Below are positions 34,151 to 46,745 of a DNA stretch of 64,000 nt, piece by piece; position 1 is the stretch's first letter; each line of letters begins with the position of its first letter. The position numbers and the translations under genes are program-made. The notes beneath the pieces are model-generated. The model saw nothing but the letters and a program-made list of their open reading frames with translations, ran no database searches and was not told the DNA's origin. Source of the stretch: Athripsodes cinereus (taxonomy: Eukaryota > Arthropoda > Insecta > Trichoptera > Leptoceridae); assembly GCA_947579605.1 (NCBI GenBank), contig OX388316.1:11721290-11785289 (forward strand). Reading direction: 5' to 3'.

Positions 34151-36200
34151 CCAAAAAATAACGTGTGGTATGAATAAAAATAAATACTATACACAAGGCT
34201 AATAACGTGTGTTAAAATAACTTTCTACATCGTTGAGGTAGATATACTCGTATATCGATAGTTCCTAAAGTTTGAAAGAACTATGTGACGAGATTATACC
34301 AAAGGGGATAAGATTCTACTTTGCCATAAACCTTTGCTTCAAGTTCAACATCGTATCAGTGCTCAATTGTAGGTAGGTACCTACAAAGTATCCAGTATTG
34401 TATCAATGGTTTAAACTTTATAATATATCACATAATATTATGATACTGTAATATATCTATTATATTATATAGTATACATGTAAGTTAATCAATAGATATT
34501 TCAAACAGGCAAGTACATTTTATAGTATGAATAGTTTAATTTAATACACGTATTACTATAATAATAATAATAATGTGCATAGTTCCATTATATTCAAGTT
34601 CTTGTTGAGGTCTTATCTTTAAAAGACGACAACGTTCCGGCTCTTGTCCGATTATGGAGCAGAAAGTGAAAGGAGATTATGTGTTTTGAATAGAAGTCGT
34701 GAAGCAGTTTATGAATAGATCAATGTACTGCCCAGTTTTGTTCTTCTATTATGAACTTCAAACACATTGATTTACATATAATAAATTTCATTAGCTCTTT
34801 ATTATGTGTGTTACCTTCGCACCATTTTTATTGTAGATTTGAATTAGATTTGTCATTCAAAATTTGTGTGTCGTACTTATTTGTTTACTAAAAACCCTTA
34901 TTCCCCCACCTTTGGATACCTTAATATAGGTGTCTCGAGCCAAACAAATCCATTTTACTTACCATAGTTAAAACAGCATCAAATGCCCATTCTTTTAAAG
35001 ATCTCCTTGGACATAATATCTCGTGTTTTTATGGCTTCCAAATCACCAGATTTGTGGCCAGTCCATATTTATGTTAACGTGAAGACTTCTAGATACCTTC
35101 TTGCAAGAAAATTTATCCAGGAGCTTTATTAATATAGATAAGTCATATACGGACATGACGAATAGGGAACGTATATATTGAAAATAGCTTTTATCAAAAT
35201 CAAACTTATATATATTCATTAATATTTCAAAATAATATTTTACAAACAGGCGCTTATACGAGAATATCTAGAAACATGTTAGCTTTCAATGCGTTTTACA
35301 CTGAACTAGTTTCCGTGCAATCAAGAACACTATTCAATAACAGTATTTAATAGTTGGAGGTAGAAAACGTTCACAGTTCACCTAACTATGCAGTAGTCAA
35401 TAGTACAATGTATGAAGAATGCAGTGTTTAGATCATGTACAGTTTGTGGTCTAGGAATAATAGGTTGCATGTACATAAATGTTCATACATACATAGGCAT
35501 AGTATTTACCGCAACAATATCTAATTCTCAAACAGCTGTCTGGCTTTATTATACTATATACAAATTATTTAGCGGTTTATTGAATGTGGTATTGACGATT
35601 TTAGTTTTTGACAGGCGATTTTTGTTTGAATGCTATACGTCAAATACAAAACATTTTGATTCATTACAATATTTTACGTTACAATATTTTTCGAGTTTTA
35701 CAAATAGGCGTTTTGAGATACGAATCTCTTTAAAAATAATGTATAATATAGAGTTACTGTGTAAAACAGTTAAAGATAATATATACTGAAAAATTTGTAC
35801 TGCTTAGTACTTTACCTTACAGTTCCAAAATGTATTTAAATAGTCTACTGCCTACCCCTTTGTGCCACGAAAGTGTAGATAATAATATTATCTACTTACC
35901 TACTTCTATAGCGTAATACAATAATAATTATATTCTTACCTATATAGATACTTATAAAAACAATTATACAATACTCAGGCTTGTAGGTACACCAATACAA
36001 CGTTGATATCAATTTATTACTTATGTTTTGTATTGCATATTATTCTTACGTGGTGGCAAACCGGAACTTAACTATTTTAAAGCAGTCGCTAATAAAATGC
36101 TCCGGTCAATTGTATGTAGGTGTTAAGATTAAATAGATTTTTTGCATTATCACCAACAATGGAAAATAGATATGTTATTTTTGTATGGATCAAAGATTCA
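34151..36200. other. AT-rich sequence, no supported gene
   Basis: The 125-codon frame at 35412-35789 is the longest here. It begins with cysteines and is hydrophobic in places, but it resembles no family I know, and AT-rich DNA of this length gives such frames by chance. A (TAA)n run lies near 34560. Confidence 0.45.
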
Positions 36201-36204
36201 GTTC

Positions 36205-36370
36205 GTCCGTAGCCTGGGGGTAGAGTCTCGGCCTTGTGCCCATGAAGTGTGCGGTCCAATCCCAGGTGCTGGCAAACTCCCCTTTCACGACACAGGTTTT
36301 AAGCTTACTGTGAACGGTGTATATAGTTGTCTTTGGGTTTATGACAAAAACTAAGATACCTACATCTTTT
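36205..36370 (+). mobile_element. tRNA-derived SINE
   Basis: TAGCCTGGGGGTAGAGTCTC resembles an A box region and GGTCCAATCC (36253-36262) a B box, about 43 bp apart. The body (CCCTTTCACGACACAGG, TTGGGTTTATGACAAAAAC) matches the truncated copy at 22985-23085. An A-rich tail follows. Confidence 0.75.
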
Positions 36371-36389
36371 ATAAAAACAAACTTAAAAA

Positions 36390-36490
36390 GTAATTTTTAA
36401 AATGAAACACGATATTTAGTTATTCCACTATTGACATTATTTATTTTTGCGAGCCGGCTTTCAAGAGCTTTCAAGAGCAAGCGGACACTT
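36390..36490 (-). repeat. Dispersed repeat family C, part 1
   Basis: Inverted relative to 53150-53290, this shares AAGCCGGCTCGCAAAA, TAAATAATGTCAATAGTGG, AATAACTA and TGTTTCATTTTAAAAATTA. A partial internal duplication of TTTCAAGAGC occurs at about 36460-36478. Confidence 0.7.
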
Positions 36491-36967
36491 AGCTTCATTA
36501 CAAGCTAAGTATGTGACAAACAGAAAACAATAGGTAAAAATTAAAATTAAAAAGATGTGTTATTATCATGTATCGTCAACCATATTATAATAATTATGAG
36601 CCGCTGTGGACGGTCTTATATCAAACATCTCCAGCATTTGCCTTTGTACGATAACGGGGAAACCACAGAAAACCCTTATCAGAGATGTGCATTATTATAG
36701 AGGTTGTCTCCTCTAGATGAACTATAATTAATTTTACAAAATTATTATATAAGGAGCAATGTGTTTTTAGGTGAATGTATAGGTACAGATTTTGATAGTG
36801 AATTTATACAAATGGTAAGAAAGGATGAATGGATTTTAATTATACAAGAGAATTAATTGTTAAAAATTATTTTTAAAATATTTGATGGTTAATTAAAATA
36901 AACAGCAATGTCCGGCTGTTCTGCATCTCTGAAGTCATTAGGAGCGTGTCTATGTGTATGTGAATGC

Positions 36968-36992
36968 ATTTGTGTGTGTGTGTGTGAAAATT
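36968..36992. repeat. (TG)n microsatellite
   Basis: A short run of TG dinucleotides. Confidence 0.85.
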
Positions 36993-37045
36993 ATTAATAT
37001 GAACTTCCACCAAGAACCGTCGGTCGATAAATTAAACTTTAAACT
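36985..37045 (+). repeat. Dispersed repeat family C, part 2
   Basis: AAATTATTAATATGAACTTC, CACCAAGAACCGTCGGTCGA and AAATTAAACTT match the second half of the segment at 53150-53290, in plus orientation. Part 1 lies 500 bp upstream in the other orientation. Confidence 0.75.
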
Positions 37046-37274
37046 TAAAAATAGTTGGTTACCTATATTCAAACATTTTTTTAATGGACGTTAAATCTAG
37101 ATGTGATAAAGCGCTCTTGTAGTGATATTACACAACGGCGCTTTATAAATTGTCATATTTTTCAATATTATTATAGTCATATTATTATTCATAATAAAGT
37201 TGCTTTTTTCTATAGTCTTTTGAAAAACATAGGTTTTCTGAATTCATTTATGATTTTTTCGTAATACTTTATCA

Positions 37275-37430
37275 TGAACACATTTTTCTGTCAACGATGA
37301 GGTAAATGGATAACCATTTTAAATTTCTATTGGCATTGAGAGAAAAACTTGCATGTTTATCACATGTAGTTAGAAAACTGGCTACACCACTTCTAGGGTA
37401 TGCCATTATGGCATGAGTAAAATGGATACA
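37275..37430 (-). repeat. Dispersed repeat family A, minus orientation
   Basis: AACGATGAGGTAAATGG, TGGCATTGAGAGAAAAACTTG, CATGTTTATCACATGTAG, CTGGCTACACCACTTC and GCCATTATGGCATG match family A, with divergence. Confidence 0.6.
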
Positions 37431-37705
37431 TGGTACATTGAAAGAACCTCTACACACTCGGACATCTCAGGAGTCGGAGACTCCTATTTATCCGAATTTG
37501 CACACATCACTTTCATTTCCTCAGGGGCGACCCGAAGAACAGATCAACGTAAGTCGCCTCGTTGGAACAATAAACAAAAAGAAACAAAAATAGCCCATAT
37601 TGGGAAAAATTAAAATAAAGTGATATCACACAATACATGTGTGACATAATTAACCATAATAAATTAAACCAATATTATATGCAAAAATTAAGTACAATAC
37701 AATAA

Positions 37706-37803
37706 TATACATATATATATATATATACATATATACATACACACACACACACATACACATACATACACACATTCATACATACATACACACATACATACAT
37801 ATA
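37706..37803. repeat. Compound microsatellite (AT)n, (AC)n, (CATA)n
   Basis: ATATATATATATATAT is followed by ACACACACACACAC and interrupted CATA/CACA tetranucleotides. Reading it on the minus strand gives the artefactual Tyr/Val/Cys-rich frames at 37675-37899. Confidence 0.92.
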
Positions 37804-38650
37804 CAGTTGGTACAGATAACAGAGATAAAGTGTCCAGAAACATTTCGGTTTTAAGACAGTGAGCCCAGGGGTCACCGAAACGGGATACATGGTACACAAA
37901 TTTTGGATTGTAGTATCTTGATGAAAAATATATCGTAGGTAGGTATTTTTAACAACTTAGTTTGCAACATTAAGAAATCAGCCCACGCTAGCGTAGTATT
38001 TTTAATAGTACCTTTTTTTAATAGACGGTAATATTACATAGAATTTAAATAAATTGTTTATCGTATACAATTAGAAGAACATCATAAATCACCTAGTATT
38101 ACATACCTGTTGAACTTTTCATTATTTATTAGTGTTAAAAATGCATGTTATTATAAGTAGGTATCATAAACACGTTAGTATTGATTTTTAATTCAAAAAT
38201 AAATGGGTTTTTTCATAGTATGGTTTTTTCTTATATTTAAGACATTGAGTCATTTAATATGGGAATGGAGCAATGATGAAACTTGTAGATAACCGTATTT
38301 TATTTAAATAACCTCAAATATCTTTATTTTTAAATGTCTCATTATTTTTTTTATCATATTTCCAAGAATTGTAGGATATAAACGGTTTTGAAAAAGGGTA
38401 CTAGGCAAGCCTTTTATGGGAGTTAATTATGTAATATAATGCTTATGAAAGTAATTGTTTCCAAGATATTGATGTTTTCAAGTGATCCCAAACTTACCCT
38501 TACATGTATTTTTTTTTCAATGTAAAAATGTCTTGTATAAAATATAACGAAAAAATAATAATACACATTTTTCGAATTGTGTTTTGCAGAAATATGAAAA
38601 AATGTTTTATAAGCAATGTAAATTAGTGATTAAATTAATCAGACATTTAG
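37804..38650. other. AT-rich sequence, no feature seen
   Basis: No feature recognised. Confidence 0.5.
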
Positions 38651-38654
38651 ATTA

Positions 38655-38830
38655 GGTAAATGTTTCTCGATTGGTGGACCTTATATCATGACAGTGATAA
38701 TGGCGAAATTGCTGAACGTTGTCCATGGACACCGAAAATGATCACTTAAGCCAGCCAAGAGCCAATTCGTGGGAATTGGGACACCATTTTTACTTCTTTC
38801 GATTACATTGTTACATATTGGTTCTTCAAT
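38655..38830 (+). repeat. Dispersed repeat family B, copy 2
   Basis: TTTCTCGATTGGTGGACCTT, GAACGTTGTCCATGGACACC and ATGATCACTTAAGCCAGCC match copy 1 (30890-31190) in inverted orientation, roughly four bases in five by eye. Confidence 0.65.
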
Positions 38831-39744
38831 CTGTTTGTTCATCTACACGTGTGTTGTGTCCAAATCTGCATGGTTAAACAATAAAAACTAGCAAATATTC
38901 AAAACGTAAATGAAGCTATCATTTTTAAACACAAGAGGGAATTACTTCCGAAACAACAGATCAATGGTCTACCACACGAGGAAAAAGATGAGAAGAAGAT
39001 TTTTTCACTTAGGAATAACCTAAAAAAGTGATTTACCTTATGAAACATCCCAAATTAAATACAAATTGTCGCAATAATTCAAAGATTTCGGAAGAACAAC
39101 CTTCAATATGCTTCTAAATGAAAGCAAGTGTTTGGTCAACAAATATCACATACATGAATTGAATCATTATAAATAATGTTGTAGGTTAAAACATTCTTAA
39201 TAAACATGTTACGGTTGACATTTTGGCAGACAAACTTGTAAGTTAAATCAGTATGTTTGATAACCTTGCGATCAGTCTTAAACTGGTTCATTTATCATTT
39301 ATCTTAGAATCTTTTAAGAATAATAGCTTTGTTATTTCAGTACAAAGTAGGTACGTGGATTTAAATTAAATTCACATACTCGTAAGTTCAGTTTGTACGG
39401 AACTGAAGAGAAAAGATTGTAAGAGCGATTATATCCTACATAATATTGTCACTTTTTTGTTTCCTTGTTTTAAAAAGCTTGTGTTTGCCTAAGCCGGTAA
39501 CCGTGAGCAATAATAATTTGCCAAAAATAGCACTGTTTATTAAGCACATGAAGTTTGTGACGACCCAGAAGGAAACAATGGAAAGAAAATAGGATATGAT
39601 GAGAATAAACTCAGTGAATGATTATGGCAGCTTTAACTCTTTATGCCACCCTTAATGGACACTTTGAATTGTCCTTTATTTACAGTTTTATTAATTATGG
39701 AATGAGCGATATTTTCAAACTGCTCAACACTGGAGAGGCATAGA

Positions 39745-39880
39745 GCTATCTAACTTATGTCACCCATCCTGAATATATTAACTTTTATTGGTACAGAGAG
39801 GACGACATGCATGTTTATTACTAGCAGTTGAACCACTGGCTACTTTTCTTATGGAAAATGCTATGGTAGGATGGATGGAT
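39745..39880 (-). repeat. Dispersed repeat family A, minus orientation
   Basis: ATGTCACCCATCCTGAATAT, GGTACAGAGAGGACGACATG, CATGTTTATTACTAGCAG and AACCACTGGCTACTTTTC match family A. Confidence 0.65.
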
Positions 39881-41320
39881 GCAAAGCACATCAGAAATTC
39901 ACCACTGAACGATGAAAACCAACATTTCACAATAAATGTGTAGGTATCATTATGTAACGAAACATTGCTTTACGAAAGAAAACAAAACTAGTTAAATTTA
40001 GTCATATTTTCCCAAGTATTTTTTAATTTAATTTTATTTTATTTTTACAATATTTAGAATCAAACAGTCGTTACATAATATGTTGACAATTAATACATTT
40101 AACATGTGGACCAGCGAAGATTCCACTCTTACCAGAAATGTCTTAGTCTTGAGGAAAAAAAGCAAAAGTTAAAATTCTCTAAAAAAGTATCTTGAAATAT
40201 TATAATCACCAAATTAGTGAAATTACCTATTACTTCTATATTATATGTAGGTACTTGCATACAAACATAGCTGAATCGATATGTCTCGATTTCATACTTC
40301 CAAATATATGATTAGTTTGTGTTGTAAGATTGGTGCTAGTAATTTTCTTGTCCTTCGGAGCTGCTAACTATAAATTTTAATAATACTAATACTTTGATAA
40401 TTTACCTGTTTCTAAAATTGTGTAGTCTATTATCTACTATTCATTTCACTAAATATAAAGATCACGTTGTATACTACCAGAAAATCCCGATTCAACGTAA
40501 TATTGCATAACAGATAACATTTATGTACATACACTCAATAAAATCATAGTTTAAACTAATAAATAAAGTAATAAATAAGTAACTGTACTCATAAACTATG
40601 AAGGAAATAATCTTATGAATCTGTGTAAATAATATATTGCAAAAATGATAGATTGAGTTGGTTGATTATTTAGTATACTTCCTTGATCAATCAATACTTT
40701 ATATTTAAGGTCATTTTTTTAGTAAAGTATGATAATTATGGGTTTCAATGCTAACTAGAATTGCACTATCACGCAGAAACCTTGCAGGATGTGCAGAGAG
40801 TATAATATTTATCCTTCCACCTGTGCATTGTTTTGCTTATTATTCAGATGATACTAAAGATCTTACATGTAATATCTATTAGGATAGACTAGGTATGTAT
40901 AAAAGTTAACTATAATCATAAAAATCTGCAAAAATCTTTGGATAAGAGTCTTATTTATTATTATTGACAGAAAGAAAAGAATGGAGATTTTATAATGTAC
41001 CTACCTGCGATTTTTCCATAGATATTATAGTATTCGGGTTCATCTTTCTTAATTATTCATTATTCAGACACTCACTATTCTACGTTAGAATAATGCTTCC
41101 TCCACTCAGAGCGTCTTAGAGTCAATTGAGTAACCTCTTCCCATGACTTTCATAATGCTCTAATGTTGTTTTCATTTGAATTTTTGTTGTGGGAGATACT
41201 CAGGCCGTGAGAAACTTTGTAAACGAAGTGATATTTTAGTCAACTGTCACTGGCCATTCTCAAAACATGACCCAATAAGGACTATCATCTTAAACCAAAC
41301 AATAATCTTATCTTTCTACC
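39881..41320. other. AT-rich sequence, no feature seen
   Basis: A T-rich stretch near 40020-40060 could be an eroded LINE tail but cannot be supported. No other feature recognised. Confidence 0.45.
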
Positions 41321-41324
41321 TTTT

Positions 41325-41375
41325 GTTACATCATCTACAAGCGGAGTAGTCAGAGGATAAATATCTTACATAATA
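41325..41375 (+). repeat. Dispersed repeat family A, short end fragment
   Basis: ATCATCTACAAGCGGAGTAG and TCAGAGGATAAATATC resemble the first 50 bp of family A. Weak because it is short. Confidence 0.4.
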
Positions 41376-41879
41376 TGATATAACATATTATCTATTTGTT
41401 TAAATTATGGCACAATTTAACAACAATGAATTCAAGTTTACCAGGAGAACAGCTAGAATTAGCTGTTTTATAAAATACTTTTACAATATTATAGTTCAAG
41501 GTTGTTAAAAATATTATATTCATACTATACACCTGTGCTAAAAAAATAACAAGATCATAACTATATTAGTTTTATAACGTGTTTATATAAAACGTGTGAT
41601 AATATTTCACATAAACAACACATAAACTAAATTGCAATATATTTATATCACGAATTTGCATCAGAATAAAAGCAATGTTGTAAGTCTTTATTATACCTAC
41701 AACGCAAAGTGTTAGAATCACAATGTGTCGCATTAACCTATATAGGAGATTGTAATATCTACATACATAGATACCTATTCTGTACATATGGCAGTAGCGT
41801 GCTTTACATTTAAGCAAAAAACATTTAAATGAAGTACTTTTCAAACGTGTAAAATATCAAAGCATTCTATGTTATTCCA

Positions 41880-42220
41880 TTTATTGCTTCTTCTTCTTCT
41901 TCAAGTGCCTTCCTCGAGGTGCTATGGCACAAAGATGGCGCTTTAAATATTCTCCGTTATTATTATTATTATTTGTCGGGTCCCGCCAACGTTGATGATA
42001 CCTCGACGAATTTGTCCCTGTCTTGCGCAGCTCCTCCATACTTCGGATGCCGGTCCACTCTCTAATGTTTCGCATTCAAGACATATTATGTCTCCTACCG
42101 GACCCTCGGCGTTCCTCAATTTTCCTCTTCAATATCAGTTGGAAAAGGTGGTATTTTTCCCCACGCAGAACATGACCCAAATGTGAAACCTTCCCAACCT
42201 TGATGGTTGACTACAGTTCC
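41880..42220 (-). mobile_element. RTE-like LINE 3' fragment with (AAG)n tail
   Basis: The minus strand reads MRNIREWTGIRSMEELRK followed by a shifted continuation. It ends in an AAG-repeat tail (plus-strand CTTCTTCTTCTTCTTC at 41886-41901). The internal (AAT)n at 41960-41980 expanded within the coding remnant. The fragment matches the LINE type at 24360-24565. Confidence 0.72.
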
Positions 42221-44290
42221 CTGTCAACTCTAGCTTGCCTCAGAAATTAAATTGCTGAAATTGGATAAAACAACCAATACGAGTAGGATCATCACACGTC
42301 GCAAAATGTTCATTCCTTACATTACGGCATTTCCTAAAAGTGACGTCAGCTGCCAGTGGATCAGTTGTCCTCTTCGTGCCATTAAATTTTCCAACTTGCT
42401 TTATTGAAAAATACGAGATATAGGTACTACCAGTATTCACTACTTTTGACTGAAGTGACCAAAGATCCTGGATGCAGCAATGGACTATAATCTCTAGAGT
42501 AAATGCCTATATAATCGCAATAGTCCCTCAACCAACCTAACTATGTAAGACAAAGGGAAGAAGATGTTATGTGTATTCATTACAAAATCACGACCAATAT
42601 AAAAAAAAAGTGTAATTGCGCCACTGGTGGATGTAAGTATTATGCATGCTCACACATAATAATGTAACAGAACATTATCTATCTTTTATTATATAGACGA
42701 AGAAAGATTTATTTATCTTCAGGTGTTAATAATATAACAAGGTAATACAGAGCAGTTTACTATAGTAACATAGTATAGAGTATAATAACATGAACTAACG
42801 ACGTAATGAAGTGAGATTTATGCGTTTTAATACAAGAGACATTGAATTCCATAATAATACATATAATGTGAAACCTAAATAGAGCAATATCTTGGCTATA
42901 AAGGTGAACATATGCAATTTCATTACATATTGTGAGGTAGCTATACATACGTAAATTTAACAGTTTAAAATTTATTACAGTAAGGTACTTACAGGTATAT
43001 GTATGAACATTTAAAAGCTCATTTGGTGACTGAAACATTTAACTTAATACACAACTATCTTCTTTAGGTAATAATTTGGTCATAAGCTAAGATTAGGGGT
43101 TTCATCCTTCTTTTACTTCGCTTTTACAGTCTTTTTCGGGGTATAGAGTTGAATATAGACTTCAGTTCATTAGCTTATCTCTTCCCTCGGCGTTTCTAAT
43201 GTGATATCTTTGATTTTGGAATGAGTATTGGGAAAGAAAATCTTTTAGGATATCGAAAACCATGTAGATGAAAAGTCACTTTTCTTTTTGGTCAACGAGT
43301 ATTGAAAAATCGCAAAAAGTGACCTTCTAAGATCCATCGTCAAGTAATATTATAAAAGTACTCATTTTATGTAATGGAAACACTTATTGTCATAAAAATG
43401 AAAAACAAATTTTAAATCAAAGAGAAACACAAGCTTAAATTATAATAATGAGTACTTAAGTAAACTTGCGCGTCCCGAATCGTAGCACCGACGTTAGGCA
43501 CTGTCTTATGTAACGTGGTCATATAGACAATAATTATTACACACCTATGAATCAACTCCATGTAATAGAGAATCGTTACCCATTGTATTGAATTCAATAT
43601 CTTCAATGACTCGGAGTAGGTATACTGTGACAAAATTGACTGTAAACGGATTTGTTCTAAACTACGTGATTTCTATCGTTTTTCATAGCATATTGTCATA
43701 CGTTGTTTGTTATTTTATCAAATATAATTTGCATTATTATTGTACTATATAGACTGTTTTGTGCGTTGCTAAAAAATAATTAAAAAATATTTTATTTTTG
43801 TAAACAATAATTTGTACAAAATATATAACAATTCATCTTTACTATTTATGCCAAATATTAAAACAATGTATGATTGGTATGATTGTTATTAAGTACCTAT
43901 TTAATAAATTATAAATATTCTCATCACCTTGCGAAATTTGACAAAGAATTATAATTAATAAAAAAATTACAAAAAAAATTCAAGGCTACATATTTTCTAA
44001 GATTTTTTCACACAGTAACATTCCAAATATTATGCATTTCAATAAAAGCTATTTCACAAAACTTATATAAAATTATGTACTATTTATTGTTTTTGTTATC
44101 AAACCATTTAAAATGGTGTAACCATTGTATCTAAATATTAGATATGACACTGTACCCAACATGGAAAATGTCAATATGAGACAGCACTTTAATGAAGTGA
44201 TGTGATATGGTATCTTAAGTTATTCATACATATTCAGTTGTTAATGAACAAGTTTAGTTTACTATGTAGGTTATCAGCCGCAAGAATACG
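42221..44290. other. AT-rich sequence, no supported gene
   Basis: The segment 42240-42440 is less AT-rich and codes a 66-residue minus-strand frame, but I recognise no family. The rest shows no feature. Confidence 0.4.
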
Positions 44291-44325
44291 TGATATGAGA
44301 TAAACTCGCCCACTTTATGCACTAA
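44290..44325 (+). repeat. Possible LINE 3' UTR word
   Basis: GATAAACTCGCCCA (about 44311-44324) is shared with the 3' UTR of the LINE at 3862-10451. Only about 14 bp match, so it could be chance. Confidence 0.3.
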
Positions 44326-45395
44326 ATAGGTATGCACGTAAAAAAGTTGTACTGTTTTGTAGATACGTAGAATTTAAGCAACTCTCACTGATATAAAATC
44401 TCGATGTTGATCCATTTCACACTTTTTTAATGATGAATCTGGGAAACCCAAATGCACTCCAGATGCCCTCATAATAGACGACGATATGCTTGTGAGTGAA
44501 AGCGGAGCAGTTTGTCGGTTGTTAACGAAATCGAACCTGGGATCTCTTCATTGAAAATCCGAGACACTACAATCAGGTTACCGACCACTTTAAAACTATC
44601 GGTTAAAAGTGTTTGAGATATAATATTACAATACATTTCTGTCAATGGTTGAAGTCTACGTAATATTTTTTTTAATTTATCGTGTATTAATTGTAAAACG
44701 CAAATGCTGCATATTGTTCTAATAAATAAATATTTGGAATCATAATAACCCAAATTCTTTTATAAAAAAATACTCGATTAAAAATTAGACTTAATTTATT
44801 CAAACGTAGTGAAATTTTTCTTGTATTGTGTTATAAATAGAACTTGCTTATACAGATTAAAAATGTGACTTTATAAGTCGATATGGTTAGCTAGATAAAT
44901 AATACCAAGCATGTTTTTTAATTTAAATATTTCCGACCTACACTAAGCATATAATATTCTTATAATATTACAAATGAGATGATTATCATTTAAATCTGGT
45001 ATCAAAATGTGCTGATAACTACAATGTCTAATATTATCAACACCATTATAAGTTAGATAAGTAGGAAATAATAATAATATAAATATAATTATTACAACAA
45101 ATTTACAACTTATTTTAGAAAAGCAGTTTTATACTCACAAATGACACATGAGTAACAAAATTTTATGACGATTTAATGTAAAATTATCAAAGTTATATGC
45201 CTATGTATTTTATATTGCTCTGTGGTGAAAATTACTTTTGAATCGTGGTGATGGTAACACACTTCTATTACTTTTTAATTATGTCTATCAAAGATTTTAA
45301 AACTTTGAGAGATACACACTAATTTGTACCTTTAAATTTTGATATTGTATTAATTGTCATTATGATAGGAATTTTTGAGATAAAACCACCGGAAA
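44326..45395. other. AT-rich sequence, no feature seen
   Basis: No feature recognised; the minus frame at 44469-44753 lacks motifs. Confidence 0.5.
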
Positions 45396-45409
45396 TAATT
45401 GTATTCATT

Positions 45410-45615
45410 CGTTCATTTCTGTCGGTCCCTCAATCCTGAGGATCGTGACCATCATGCCTCGTTCTGTAGACCATCTGTCTCCATGTTGAGCGATCCTCTG
45501 CCATGTGTAAGGCCCCGTGAAGTGAGCTCTGTGTGGCCTCCTTAATTTGGTCGCTCCATCTTATTGGCACTCTGCCCCTTCCTCTCCTCCCTTCTACAAC
45601 CCCAGTCATAATACA
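45410..45615 (-). mobile_element. RTE-like LINE 3' end with 10-bp target duplication
   Basis: This 206-bp insert on the minus strand codes RVPIRWSDQIKEATQSSLHG, MAEDRSTWRQMVYR and HDGHDPQD then stop, nearly identical to 16455-16640. TGTATTCATT flanks it exactly at 45400-45409 and 45616-45625, a target-site duplication made by LINE integration. Everything 5' of the last 60 or so codons is missing. Near-identity to the other copy and the intact duplication indicate a recent insertion. Confidence 0.88.
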
Positions 45616-45625
45616 TGTATTCATT

Positions 45626-46520
45626 AATACATATAATATCTGAGAAAATTGTGTGAATAATATTGATAAATCAATTGAAAAACCTGATGAATATATTTTT
45701 TACTTAGCATGTGGAAGTTCTAGATACCTACCTAGGTGCTTTAATAACAAAAAAAAAATCAGTAAACATAAGGTGCTTTAAAAAAATAGATTAAGATCAT
45801 TAAAATGCAATCCTAACAGTGTGATTTGATGCAAATATTACTGCAATATTCATTATATAATTCACTTCAGTAACCACCGAACAAGAAATATTTACATATT
45901 ACTACAATGTAAAAAAATCACCTCAGAATAACGCTAATACAAACACAATCAAATAACATTCTATAATAATTATTTCAAGTATGAATATTACTTAGTTACT
46001 TATGCTTAGACATCGTAATTCAGTTAATTCAATAGCATGTTAATCAAACATTGACTTCAAAATAATAACATGTTATTCCTTGTATAACTGTTGTATGTAT
46101 CGTTTCAAAGTAATATTTCAATCTGGTTAAGAGTAAACAATGCACGTACAAATTAAATCGTAATGTTATTTAGATGCATACTTAAATTTTAATAATTACA
46201 ATGAGTGTGAATGAAAAATTGTTGTAGATTTGCTCATTTTATTGTTTAATAGTCAATAGTGAACAAATATAATTATAGATTCTGTGTGTGTTTCCGTATG
46301 GTACAGTCTCACGGAAGAAGTTTCTGCACATTGTTTTTTCTTTATAAGTATCTATAATACAAACGTAGGTATTGGAATTCCATTTAATACAGAATTTCTC
46401 ATCTTATTATAAAGATAATAATAAATGTACTTATTACTGGATTTATTCTCAAATACAAATATATTGCAATCAGAGATGAACTGACTATTTGAATCATCTG
46501 CAGAAAACAAACTTCATCGA
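45626..46520. other. AT-rich sequence, no feature seen
   Basis: No feature recognised. Confidence 0.5.
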
Positions 46521-46524
46521 TTCA

Positions 46525-46745
46525 GAAAAATTATGCGAGTCAAGGCTGCTGATATTACCTAATGTGGAAATGAGATAAGAGGGAGTCTCCTGAATAGGAA
46601 TGTGGATCCCAAGCAATCCAACACCTGGTGGAGGAGGTGTCAAGGTAGAAAATACGAGGGAGACTAGACGGATATCCATAGGTCGAGACGGTTTGGTAGT
46701 TTTCTGGAGGAGAACCAAGGATTTGATTTAAAAATCAACACAAGC
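46525..46745. other. GC-richer unexplained segment
   Basis: This stretch is clearly less AT-rich than its neighbours. It reads on the minus strand as a 74-residue frame with a proline run (TLTPPPPGVGLLGIHIPIQE) and on the plus strand with a glycine run. I recognise no family. It may be a fragment of a mobile element or an old gene piece. Confidence 0.3.

Noticed and set aside
35412..35789. 125-codon plus-strand frame with several cysteines and hydrophobic stretches
   Set aside because: It matches no family I know, its composition is that of AT-rich chance frames and there is no promoter or splice context I can support.
37675..37899. Minus-strand frames rich in Tyr, Val and Cys
   Set aside because: They are translations of the (AC)n/(AT)n microsatellite.
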